Assembly (NCBI GenBank): GCA_052061695.1
Contig: JBPZEY010000002.1
DNA length: 64,000 bases
Strand: one strand, 5' to 3'
DNA from: Alkalicoccus luteus
Lineage (GTDB): Bacteria > Bacillota > Bacilli > Bacillales > Salisediminibacteriaceae
This document shows positions 16,131 through 22,794 of the stretch, one piece after another. Made by a program: the position numbers and the translations under genes. The first letter of the stretch is position 1, and each line of letters begins with the position of its first letter. The notes below the pieces were generated by a model. The model made no database searches. It had not been told where the DNA came from and saw only the letters and a program-made list of their open reading frames with translations.

Positions 16131-16319
16131 ATGGAGAAGGTCATTCAAACGTTAAAGAGAAAAGATGGGGAGCGTCGTATCCCTGTACTCAAATTAGAAA
16201 TTGATTATGAGCTGCAGACGCTGTACGATGCCATGCAGGCCAGTGAAATTGAGCAGATTGAGCTCAGCAAGGGCCGCCTTGAGGAACTCCGCAGCGAGTG
16301 GCTCCGTCTGGAAGCCTAG
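16131..16319 (+). CDS. ykzI: Small conserved protein YkzI
   Basis: 62 residues, mostly helical and charged, beginning MEKVIQTLKRKDGERRIPVL. The start has AAAGGGGTG seven bases upstream; a longer in-frame reading lacks a site. Location between yktB and suhB is that of B. subtilis ykzI. Function unknown. Confidence 0.7.
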   Translation: MEKVIQTLKRKDGERRIPVLKLEIDYELQTLYDAMQASEIEQIELSKGRLEELRSEWLRLEA

Positions 16320-16367
16320 GCTGTCGAATGAATCTGAACCTATTTCTGGCATTGTAAATTCACATTG

Positions 16368-16400
16368 CCCTTCATGAAAAACCTCATGAAGGGATTTTTA
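16368..16400 (+). terminator. Terminator of ykzI
   Basis: CCCTTCATGA and TCATGAAGGG stem followed by ATTTTTA. Confidence 0.85.
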
Positions 16401-16516
16401 CGGGCTTCTCCTGGTCTCCCCCCGGCCTTATCCCACCCCTTGAAAGTTGCTTCCCTTCTTACCGGTATGATATAAGTGAATACATCACCCAACTCTATTA
16501 AAGGACGTGTCGGTTT

Positions 16517-17287
16517 ATGGATCACGGATATTTAAAGCAAAAAGCGCTTAGCTATGTGGAAGAAGCTGCGGCGTTTATTAAGGATGCGATGACGCATACA
16601 TATGGAATTGATACGAAAGCGAATAAGGATGACCTCGTCACCGATGTCGATCGAAATGTGGAGAAGCTGTTTCTGGATAAAGTTGCGAAAGACTTCCCAG
16701 ACCACCGGTTGATGGGGGAAGAGGGAAGCTACAAGCAAATTGATGATTTATCCGGCTACGTCTGGATATTGGATCCAATCGATGGCACGGTGAATTTTGT
16801 TCATATGGGAACATATTTTGCCGTTTCATTAGGGATTTTTAAAGACGGGGAACCTGTCATCGGAATTATCCTGGATGTCATGAACGATGAATGGTTCGTA
16901 TCTGAGGCTGGAAAAGGAGCTGAACTCAATGGGAAAAAGCTTCCTCAGTTGCCTGAGGTTCCTCTGGATGAAGCGCTGGTGTCATTTAATACGGGCTGGG
17001 TGCTGAAAGATTCAAGGCTTCAGGAAATCGTAAAAAAAGCCCGAGGTACGCGCTCTTACGGTTCAGCTGCGCTTGAGATGGCCTATGTAGCTTCGGGCCG
17101 CATTGACGCATATATCAGTATGAACTTAGCTCCATGGGATGTAGCTGGAGGGTGGGCCGTATTAAAAGAAGTCGGCGGAATAGCTACAACGTATGAAGGA
17201 AATGAATTGACGTTCCTGCAAAAGGATACGTTATTTGCGGCAAGTCCCGCTATCTACCAGCAAATTACTGCTTATTTAAAACGATAA
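16517..17287 (+). CDS. suhB: Inositol-1-monophosphatase family protein
   Basis: 256 residues. The metal-site motifs of the family are complete: GEEG, WILDPIDGTVNF near residue 87, and PWDVAGGWAVLKEVGG near 208. Such enzymes dephosphorylate inositol phosphate or related sugar phosphates with magnesium; the bacterial substrate is uncertain. It corresponds to B. subtilis yktC, next to ykzI. Ribosome site AAAGGA is somewhat distant from the ATG. Confidence 0.88.
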   Translation: MDHGYLKQKALSYVEEAAAFIKDAMTHTYGIDTKANKDDLVTDVDRNVEKLFLDKVAKDFPDHRLMGEEGSYKQIDDLSGYVWILDPIDGTVNFVHMGTYFAVSLGIFKDGEPVIGIILDVMNDEWFVSEAGKGAELNGKKLPQLPEVPLDEALVSFNTGWVLKDSRLQEIVKKARGTRSYGSAALEMAYVASGRIDAYISMNLAPWDVAGGWAVLKEVGGIATTYEGNELTFLQKDTLFAASPAIYQQITAYLKR

Positions 17288-17292
17288 CGTAA

Positions 17293-17328
17293 AAACAGAG
17301 GCAGCCGCGTCAGCGGGGCCTCTGTTTA
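17293..17328. terminator. Bidirectional terminator between suhB and ylaF
   Basis: AAACAGAGGC and GCCTCTGTTT stem with an inner GCCGC region; the T tract is TTTACG on the plus strand and TTTTTACG on the minus strand. Confidence 0.75.
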
Positions 17329-17333
17329 CGTTG

Positions 17334-17516
17334 TCAGGCAGATGAGCTTTGAAGCCGTTTTTTTCGTTTAAAACCAACGGCAAGAGAGCCTCCGAATAGT
17401 CCGCCAAATAGAAGCAGAAGCGGGATGCTCAACTGAGCTAATGCGATGCCAAGTCCCATAATGCCGATTGTACCCGTACAAGCTAAAATGAAAAAGATAA
17501 TATCAAACGAACGCAT
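17334..17516 (-). CDS. ylaF: YlaF-family membrane protein (DUF5325)
   Basis: 60 residues with two hydrophobic segments (about 5-27 and 29-48) and a basic C-terminal end (KRKKR). Size and place before ylaH match B. subtilis YlaF. Function unknown. In B. subtilis typA (ylaG) lies between this gene and ylaH; here it is absent. Confidence 0.75.
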   Translation of the reverse strand: MRSFDIIFFILACTGTIGIMGLGIALAQLSIPLLLLFGGLFGGSLAVGFKRKKRLQSSSA

Positions 17517-17644
17517 GTAAACGCCTCCTCTATTGGTTTAGTTTACGATAGATTGATCTGAAAGAAAAGCAGGCAGTTCAAAATACGAATCGGCGTTTTT
17601 CGTGTGAACAATATGTGAAGAAGTTAGGTCCCCTCTGGCAAATG

Positions 17645-17653
17645 TGCTATAGT
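17645..17653 (+). promoter_or_regulatory. Extended -10 promoter for ylaH
   Basis: TG-C-TATAGT, 45 bp before the ylaH start; no good -35 box, so recognition would rest on the extended -10. Confidence 0.45.
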
Positions 17654-17697
17654 ATGGTAGGCAGTGATTTATATCTTAATATAGGAGTGTTATCATT

Positions 17698-18054
17698 ATG
17701 CTTTTTGCCTCCCCAGAAGCGGCTCCTGCCCCTTCCATGACTCCGCTGGCGGAATTTTTAGGAGCGTCTGACCCCGAAAATTTTCTTACGGCCTTCCTTG
17801 TGCTGTATGTATTAACCAATGCTCTAAGTATTATTGTGTTTAATTTAGGTTTTGCCCGCAAGCTTCCGCTTTTAAAAAATGTCGTTATTTATGCACTAAT
17901 GCTTTTCGGGAATATCTTTATTACATTTTTAGCTTTCACATTACCAATCATCGAATCCCTTTTTATCGCTGGCTTAGTGCTAGGTATTTATAAGCTTCAG
18001 CTTAGAAGACATAAAAAAGATGTAGAGGCACAACCGGAAGAGGACCGTAGCTGA
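17698..18054 (+). CDS. ylaH: YlaH-like membrane protein
   Basis: 118 residues with three likely membrane segments (about 30-50, 60-80, 82-100) and a charged cytoplasmic tail. It matches the YlaH family by length, layout and position. TAGGAG lies eight bases or so before the ATG. Function unknown. Confidence 0.78.
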   Translation: MLFASPEAAPAPSMTPLAEFLGASDPENFLTAFLVLYVLTNALSIIVFNLGFARKLPLLKNVVIYALMLFGNIFITFLAFTLPIIESLFIAGLVLGIYKLQLRRHKKDVEAQPEEDRS

Positions 18055-18068
18055 TACGGTCTTTTTTT
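18043..18068 (+). terminator. Terminator of ylaH
   Basis: GACCGTA and TACGGTC with the ylaH stop codon in the loop, followed by seven T. Confidence 0.88.
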
Positions 18069-18172
18069 ATGGGAAGCATTCCTTACGACTAGAAATAATA
18101 AGCAAAACGTACCAGTCATCTCAAGCTTTACCGGTACGTTCTTTACTGATTTGACAGATACGCGTTGCCTGA

Positions 18173-18376
18173 TTAAATATAATCATCTGTTTCTTCTGCA
18201 GCTTTATGCGAACGGAATTTACCTGTTTGATGGCGTTCCGCTGTCCGCTCCGAAATGCGGTCATGACAGTCCCGGCACATGTACGTGTGAATAGGACGGT
18301 TTCGCAGCTTCTTGGCTAAGGGGAGTGTAGAAGAGATCGTTTCAATTTTGTCACAAAGAACACATTTGACCCGCAT
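18173..18376 (-). CDS. ylaI: YlaI-family zinc-binding protein (DUF2197)
   Basis: 67 residues beginning MRVKCVLCDK. Two Cys pairs, CVLC near 5-8 and CRDC near 34-37, form a small zinc ribbon. The start at 18376 follows GGGTGG; in-frame GTG codons just upstream are poorer. Location matches B. subtilis ylaI. Function unknown; the fold suggests RNA or protein binding. Confidence 0.8.
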   Translation of the reverse strand: MRVKCVLCDKIETISSTLPLAKKLRNRPIHTYMCRDCHDRISERTAERHQTGKFRSHKAAEETDDYI

Positions 18377-18497
18377 GAAGTTCACCACCCAGTAATTTTT
18401 ACTTGTTTAGTATACCATGCGTTTTCTATGAAAAATATGCGTTTGTCCGATTTGCAGGCAGGAAATTAGAGGTGAGTAAGCGAATAGAATGTAGTAA

Positions 18498-18514
18498 ACG
18501 CGCTTAAGGCGCGT
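18498..18514. promoter_or_regulatory. Short inverted repeat before ylaL
   Basis: ACGCGC-TTAAG-GCGCGT, a perfect six-base inverted repeat 27 bp before the ylaL start. It could be an operator or a small hairpin in the leader. Confidence 0.3.
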
Positions 18515-18540
18515 GTGAAGTGAGAAAAGGGGTGTTGACA

Positions 18541-18996
18541 ATGGGAAACAGAATTGAGCAGGCACTTCCTGAAGACCTGCTCCGGGAACTTCAGGAAGAA
18601 CATTACGTAATGCTGGCGACGATCGATCAGGATACTAAAGGACCTAGCGTGAATGCAATATCCTGGATCTATGCTGTTGACCGAAATACCGTTCGTTTTG
18701 CGGTAGATCGGAAATCGAGAATTATTTCTAATATTTATGATAACCCTGCAGCCGTCATGACAGTGATTGCGGATGGTTCTACTTATGCGTTATCCGGCAA
18801 TTCAAAAATGATCCAGGAAAAAATAGACGAATTGCCGGTGAAGCTTTCTATGATGGAGCTTCATATTCAGGAAGTTAAAGACGTCATGTTTTATGGAGCA
18901 AGACTTACACATGAACCGAAGTTTGAAAAAACGTATGATGAAGATGCAGCAGCGAAGCTGGATAAACAGGTGATGGAAGCATTGCAGTCTGTTTAA
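18541..18996 (+). CDS. ylaL: YlaL, pyridoxamine 5'-phosphate oxidase-like flavin-binding protein
   Basis: 151 residues with the split-barrel flavin-binding fold: HYVMLATIDQD, then GPSVNAISWIYAVD and VRFAVDRKSRIISNI. It matches B. subtilis YlaL, of unknown substrate. The ATG at 18541 has AAAGGGGTG upstream; a longer frame begins at 18520 without a site. In B. subtilis it follows ylaK, here it precedes it, so the pair is inverted in order but on the same strand. It probably shares a transcript with ylaK, 33 bp downstream. Confidence 0.82.
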   Translation: MGNRIEQALPEDLLRELQEEHYVMLATIDQDTKGPSVNAISWIYAVDRNTVRFAVDRKSRIISNIYDNPAAVMTVIADGSTYALSGNSKMIQEKIDELPVKLSMMELHIQEVKDVMFYGARLTHEPKFEKTYDEDAAAKLDKQVMEALQSV

Positions 18997-19029
18997 ACCA
19001 GCTGCGTATTTTGCAGTGGAGGGATTCAT

Positions 19030-20349
19030 ATGATCAAGACATATATCCTTGATACGAATGTGTTACTGCACGACCCTCTATCCATTCATTCCTTTGCAGA
19101 GAACAAGGTGGTGATTCCAGCCGTCGTGCTGGAGGAAATTGATACTAAAAAGAGATTGACGGATGAGATAGGCAGAAATGCCAGGGAGGTTGGCAGGCTC
19201 TTAGATAAGCTGAGGGAAACCGGCAAACTGCATGCGGGCGTACCGCTTGAGAACGGCGGCAGATTGACGGTAGAACTCAATCATAAATCAGCAGATCAGC
19301 TCGAAAAGCATGGCCTTGAAAAAACGAACGATAATCGTATTCTTGCTATTGCGCTGAATTTAAAGGAAGAGAGCGCTCACCCGGAATCGATCGTTCTCGT
19401 TACGAAGGATGCACTGCTCAGGGTCAAGGCGGATGCTTTGTATATAAAAGCGGAGGATTTTTTAACGGATCGCGTCGCACAGTTTGATCACATTTATAAA
19501 GGATACAGCGAAATGTATTTGGACAGCGAACTGATGAATGAGCTGTACGAAAAAAAATCTCTGTCCATCAAAGATGCCGGTACAGCTGAAACGTATCCTC
19601 ATCACTTTTATTTGTTCAAAGATCCATCCCAGCCAAGTCGTTCAGCGCTCGGCATGGTGGATGAGCGCTCGCAGCGTGTAAATTTGTTTTTAGGCGATTC
19701 GGATGGTATCTGGGGGATCCGCCCCCGAAATGTTCAACAGCGTATGGCGATGGAATTGCTTACCCGCAAGGACATCCCGCTTGTTACGTTAGTGGGAAAG
19801 GCCGGAACTGGTAAAACGCTGCTATCTCTGGCGTGCGGTATGTTCCTGACAGAAGATGTTCAGGCCTATAAAAAACTGCTTGTAACGAGACCTGTCGTAC
19901 CGGTTGGAAAGGATATTGGATATTTGCCAGGTGAAAAGGATGAAAAACTGCGACCGTGGATGCAGCCAATTTATGATAATCTGGAATTTTTGTTTAATAC
20001 AAAAAAAGACACGGAATTAGAAGATATTCTGGCTGGCATGTCGTCTGTTCAGGTAGAGGCGTTAACGTACATTAGGGGAAGAAGCATTCCCGACCAGTAT
20101 ATTATCATTGACGAAGCGCAAAACCTGACAAAACATGAAGTGAAAACGATCATTACACGTGTTGGGGAAGGCAGCAAAATTGTTTTGATGGGCGATCCGA
20201 AACAAATCGATCACCCTTATTTGGACGAATACACAAACGGTCTTTCCTACGTCATTGAGCGAATGAAGCATGTCACCATATCCGGCCATATGAAATTTGA
20301 AAAGGGAGAGCGGTCAAGCCTGGCTCAGCTGGCTGCAGATTTGCTTTAA
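19030..20349 (+). CDS. ylaK: PIN-PhoH domain ATPase YlaK (PhoH2 type)
   Basis: 439 residues. An N-terminal PIN nuclease domain (about 1-140; TYILDTNVLLHD, VVLEEID, with the acidic residues) is fused to a C-terminal PhoH-type ATPase. Walker A is GKAGTGKTLL near 256-263 and Walker B is IIIDEAQN near 360. Proteins of this PhoH2 type act as RNA helicase and nuclease; in actinobacteria some are toxin-like. It is followed at once by a strong terminator. Confidence 0.9.
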   Translation: MIKTYILDTNVLLHDPLSIHSFAENKVVIPAVVLEEIDTKKRLTDEIGRNAREVGRLLDKLRETGKLHAGVPLENGGRLTVELNHKSADQLEKHGLEKTNDNRILAIALNLKEESAHPESIVLVTKDALLRVKADALYIKAEDFLTDRVAQFDHIYKGYSEMYLDSELMNELYEKKSLSIKDAGTAETYPHHFYLFKDPSQPSRSALGMVDERSQRVNLFLGDSDGIWGIRPRNVQQRMAMELLTRKDIPLVTLVGKAGTGKTLLSLACGMFLTEDVQAYKKLLVTRPVVPVGKDIGYLPGEKDEKLRPWMQPIYDNLEFLFNTKKDTELEDILAGMSSVQVEALTYIRGRSIPDQYIIIDEAQNLTKHEVKTIITRVGEGSKIVLMGDPKQIDHPYLDEYTNGLSYVIERMKHVTISGHMKFEKGERSSLAQLAADLL

Positions 20350-20354
20350 ATACG

Positions 20355-20392
20355 AACAGGCGCCAGCAGTGAACCTGCCGGCGCCTGTTTAA
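20355..20392 (+). terminator. Terminator of ylaL-ylaK
   Basis: AACAGGCGCC and GGCGCCTGTT, ten perfect pairs; the tail is short (TTTAAA). Confidence 0.75.
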
Positions 20393-20427
20393 ATATGCTA
20401 ATGTAACTCGGTTAAAACAGAGGAAAC

Positions 20428-20922
20428 CTACATGACTTCAATTCGTTCAATACCGGTGATTGGCTTGTCGCGGTTGGAGCCGTCGCTAAAAAAAAAGTGA
20501 ACGGGTCCGTCCTCTGTCAGCGGACTGCCTTTATGAGAAAATTGGAGTATGCCGTTGCTTGCTTCGGTTAACGTCAGGTGAACCTCATCGCCTGAAGAGC
20601 GAATAAGCCTGACGGATTCAGCGTCATCGCGGGGGGAGCTGTTCTGTAAAAAAGGACGGAGTCGTATACCGAAAGATTTTTCTTTCATGTCCTTTTTACT
20701 GACCGTAATTTTATTTGTTTGCTGCTGGGGAACTGCTCCTTCTGTGCGCTGCATGTCAAATGCTTTTCCGAGCGCTGCGTAAGACTCGCTGCTGTCTTGT
20801 TTTACAGCCTGATCAAACGCTTTCTCCATATCAATTCGACGTTCGTCAAATATCCATGTTCCGGGATCCAGCATCACAGGATGCTTCACATTGCCTACTA
20901 TTTTCACGAGCATTTCTGCCAT
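20428..20922 (-). CDS. Conserved hypothetical protein, 164 residues
   Basis: The start MAEMLVKIVGNVKHPV has AAGGAAGGTGA upstream and is convincing. The N-terminal 40 residues (VKIVGNVKHPVMLDP, TWIFDERRID) look like a conserved module of short Bacillales hypothetical proteins; the C-terminal part is mostly beta (FGIRLRPFL, VHLTLTEAS, VHFFFSDGS). No signal or membrane segment. It lies divergent from ylaN. I do not recognise a function. Confidence 0.65.
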   Translation of the reverse strand: MAEMLVKIVGNVKHPVMLDPGTWIFDERRIDMEKAFDQAVKQDSSESYAALGKAFDMQRTEGAVPQQQTNKITVSKKDMKEKSFGIRLRPFLQNSSPRDDAESVRLIRSSGDEVHLTLTEASNGILQFSHKGSPLTEDGPVHFFFSDGSNRDKPITGIERIEVM

Positions 20923-21082
20923 AAGTAGTCACCTTCCTTCTAGTTCATAGTATAGCTTCCATTTAAGAGCGTGTCATCTATCGATTCGCGAGTTGCATTT
21001 TTAGTGAATAACCGATAAGATAAACGTAAATCATGAATCGGCATATTCGGTCCGTGATCGTTTATATAGAGGAGGGATTCGC

Positions 21083-21379
21083 GTGTCAACTGAAATCCTG
21101 CCTGGTCAGAGTGAGAAGGCTTTTGCACTTCTGAAAGAGGATGCAGATAAAATAGTAAAACTAATTGAGGTTCAAATGAAAAACCTGACGATGCCTCAAT
21201 GTCCGCTTTATGAGGAAGTTCTTGATACGCAAATGTTTGGTCTTTCACGGGAGATCGACTTTGCTATCCGGCTTGAATTAGTGTCGGAGGAGGAGGGGCG
21301 CCGTCTGCTTTCCCAGTTGGAGCAGCAGCTTTCTTCTTTGCATGAAGCAACGATGAAGGCTCGGGGCGGCAGCGTATAA
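21083..21379 (+). CDS. ylaN: UPF0358 protein YlaN
   Basis: 98 residues with the strongly conserved block NLTMPQCPLYEEVLDTQMFG. B. subtilis YlaN is needed when iron is limiting and has been reported to bind iron and act with the Fur repressor. The start is GTG at 21083 after GGAGGG. In B. subtilis ftsW and pycA follow; here dps and an IS remnant do. Confidence 0.92.
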   Translation: MSTEILPGQSEKAFALLKEDADKIVKLIEVQMKNLTMPQCPLYEEVLDTQMFGLSREIDFAIRLELVSEEEGRRLLSQLEQQLSSLHEATMKARGGSV

Positions 21380-21389
21380 AAAGGTGATG

Positions 21390-21432
21390 AACACTTTCTA
21401 AGGCGTAATAGCTGATTGAAAGTGTTTTTTTA
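21390..21432 (+). terminator. Terminator of ylaN
   Basis: AACACTTTC and GAAAGTGTT stem with a T run. Confidence 0.88.
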
Positions 21433-21462
21433 TGCAGGGAATTAGTGCTCCATCTGCAGCAT

Positions 21463-21488
21463 GTTTGGTCCTTATTCCATAAGGGAAC
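21463..21488 (+). promoter_or_regulatory. Possible sigma-B promoter for dps
   Basis: GTTTGG (21463-21468) and GGGAAC (21483-21488), 14-base spacer, close to the sigma-B pattern GTTTAA-N13-15-GGGTAT. B. subtilis dps is a general-stress gene, so this would fit. No PerR box was found. Confidence 0.4.
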
Positions 21489-21530
21489 AGATACTAGTGT
21501 AAGACATAACGAATAGGAGTGAATGGGAAC

Positions 21531-21980
21531 ATGGCACACAAGCAGACTACCGAAATCTTAAACAGGCACGTAGCAAACTGGAACGTTATGTTCGTAAAGC
21601 TTCATAATTATCACTGGTATGTATCCGGGCCTAATTTTTTTACACTGCATGAAAAGTTTGAGGAGCTTTATGATGAGGCTCAGGAGCACATAGATGAGCT
21701 TGCTGAAAGGCTTCTTGCACTAAAAGGACGTCCGGTTGCATCAATGAAAGTATATCTGGAAACGTCTACGATTAATGAGGCGGAAGGGGAGCAGACTGCT
21801 GAAGAAATGGTGGAAGCTTTAGTCCATGATTTCACACAGCTCTCCGATGAGCTGAAAGAAGACATTGAAACGCTGGAGGATGACGCTGACGATGAAGCAA
21901 CGGCTGACATGCTGATTGAAATCAGGCAGTCTGTTGAAAAGCATAATTGGATGCTCCGCGCATTTCTCGGAAAAAAATAA
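21531..21980 (+). CDS. dps: Dps-family DNA-protection and iron-storage protein
   Basis: 149 residues with the Dps helix-bundle signature (HNYHWYVSGPNFFTLHEKFEELYDE), which holds the ferroxidase ligands at the dimer interface. Dps dodecamers store iron using hydrogen peroxide and protect DNA. The ATG at 21531 has GGAG 11 bases upstream; a GTG four codons earlier overlaps that site and is less likely. An iron-linked protein beside ylaN is suggestive, but a terminator separates them. Confidence 0.92.
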   Translation: MAHKQTTEILNRHVANWNVMFVKLHNYHWYVSGPNFFTLHEKFEELYDEAQEHIDELAERLLALKGRPVASMKVYLETSTINEAEGEQTAEEMVEALVHDFTQLSDELKEDIETLEDDADDEATADMLIEIRQSVEKHNWMLRAFLGKK

Positions 21981-21986
21981 GCATGT

Positions 21987-22020
21987 AAAAGCACCGGTTC
22001 CAAATGGGACCGGTGCTTTT
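21987..22020 (+). terminator. Terminator of dps
   Basis: AAAAGCACCGGT and ACCGGTGCTTTT, 12 perfect pairs. Confidence 0.9.
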
Positions 22021-22153
22021 CATGATGTTGAAAAAGTCTTTCAACTTAAATGTTTATTCGTTTGATTGTATTTTTCTCTGCTTACCTAGCCTGCCGTGGG
22101 CTGGCCTTCAGCGATTTTCTCAGGGTGACCCAGTATGAAGGGAAAAAAGTCAC

Positions 22154-22206
22154 GGCTTCACTCGGACTCAGGCTTCTTATAAAAAGCCTTCAAGACCCAG
22201 TCCGGC
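22154..22206. repeat. 53-bp stem-loop repeat, unit 1
   Basis: Begins GGCTTCACTCGGACTCAGG and ends AGTCCGGC. CGGACT and AGTCCG pair outside, and AGGCTTCTTA with TAAAAAGCCT inside. The same unit recurs at 22250-22302 with paired changes that keep the stem. Confidence 0.6.
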
Positions 22207-22224
22207 TCCGCTCGCGCTTGTCAT

Positions 22225-22244
22225 GCCGTTCAAGTTCGAACGGC
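22225..22244. repeat. Perfect 7-bp hairpin between the two 53-bp units
   Basis: GCCGTTC-AAGTTC-GAACGGC. Part of the short array of stem-loops at this locus. Confidence 0.55.
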
Positions 22245-22249
22245 TATAA

Positions 22250-22302
22250 GGCTTCACTCGGACACAGGCTTCTCACGAGAATCCTTCAAAAGCCAGTCCG
22301 GC
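22250..22302. repeat. 53-bp stem-loop repeat, unit 2
   Basis: Same start and end as unit 1; the inner stem reads AGGCTTCTCA/CGAGAATCCT, so TTA/TAA in unit 1 is replaced by CTC/GAG here. It abuts the truncated transposase and supplies its last codons and stop. Confidence 0.6.
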
Positions 22303-22496
22303 GCCAAAAGAATGACTTTCATCATCATTTTCGGGTGATACGAAGGCCGTCCATTGCGTGTATAACATGCATCAAAGGCTTTTTCCGGTATAGGTTCAAT
22401 GAGATCATTTACCGCAAAGGCCACATCATGTTTTGGTAATGGAGAGGATAAATCCATCGGCAGAACGAGCTGATCCATGTTAAACTCTTTAAACAT
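22254..22496 (-). pseudogene. Truncated IS1182-family transposase, second copy
   Basis: From the ATG at 22496 the first 63 or so residues repeat those of the copy at 80-322 (two changes), up to MMMKVIL. There the homology ends abruptly and the frame runs 17 codons into the 53-bp stem-loop repeat, ending in a foreign tail and stop. The DDE catalytic domain is missing entirely. It is a remnant left by an internal deletion or rearrangement. Confidence 0.85.
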
Positions 22497-22555
22497 AAGG
22501 ATACCTCCGGTTTTGTTATGACTTGGTCGTTCTAACTTAACCTGAAGGTATCCTT
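22497..22555 (-). promoter_or_regulatory. Leader hairpin of the second transposase remnant
   Basis: Arms AAGGATACCT (22497-22506) and AGGTATCCTT (22546-22555) are unchanged from copy 1. Confidence 0.55.
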
Positions 22556-22567
22556 TTTTTTCGGGAA

Positions 22568-22589
22568 ATCAAGACCGTACGATCTTGAT
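22568..22589. repeat. 22-bp palindrome beside the IS end (copy 2)
   Basis: ATCAAGACCGTACG followed by ATCTTGAT. It differs from copy 1 at two bases; one repairs a mismatch and the other makes a new one. Confidence 0.55.
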
Positions 22590-22592
22590 CAT

Positions 22593-22721
22593 GGGTTGAT
22601 CGTGAAAAGACAAGAGACGCCTGCGGGAAAAGCAAGGACTGAAGGTCCACCGCCGCTGTTTTTGCGGCGGTTAGCTGAAGCCTTGCCCGCGGTAAGCGAT
22701 TGGCATTGGAAGGATCAACCC
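22593..22721. repeat. 129-nt palindromic (REP-like) element, copy 2
   Basis: Same bounds (GGGTTGATC ... GATCAACCC) and the same length as copy 1. The few differences include GGGCT to GGACT and GATCC to GGTCC. Confidence 0.65.
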
Positions 22722-22794
22722 CCTCATACAGAAAGCCCCCACCAAAAATGGTAAGGGCTTCTGTTGATGCTGGTTTTGTCCCAGCCTCTTCATG

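Larger units (their letters stand above)
22307..22790. repeat. 485-bp direct repeat, copy 2
   Basis: Matches 133-617 in the same orientation. It ends four bases beyond the ctaA stop codon, so the native downstream region of ctaA has been replaced by repeat sequence. Confidence 0.85.

Noticed and set aside
22021..22153. Possible third, decayed stem-loop unit before 22154
   Set aside because: TTTCTCAGG and GACCCAG resemble parts of the 53-bp unit, but the match is too poor to define a copy.
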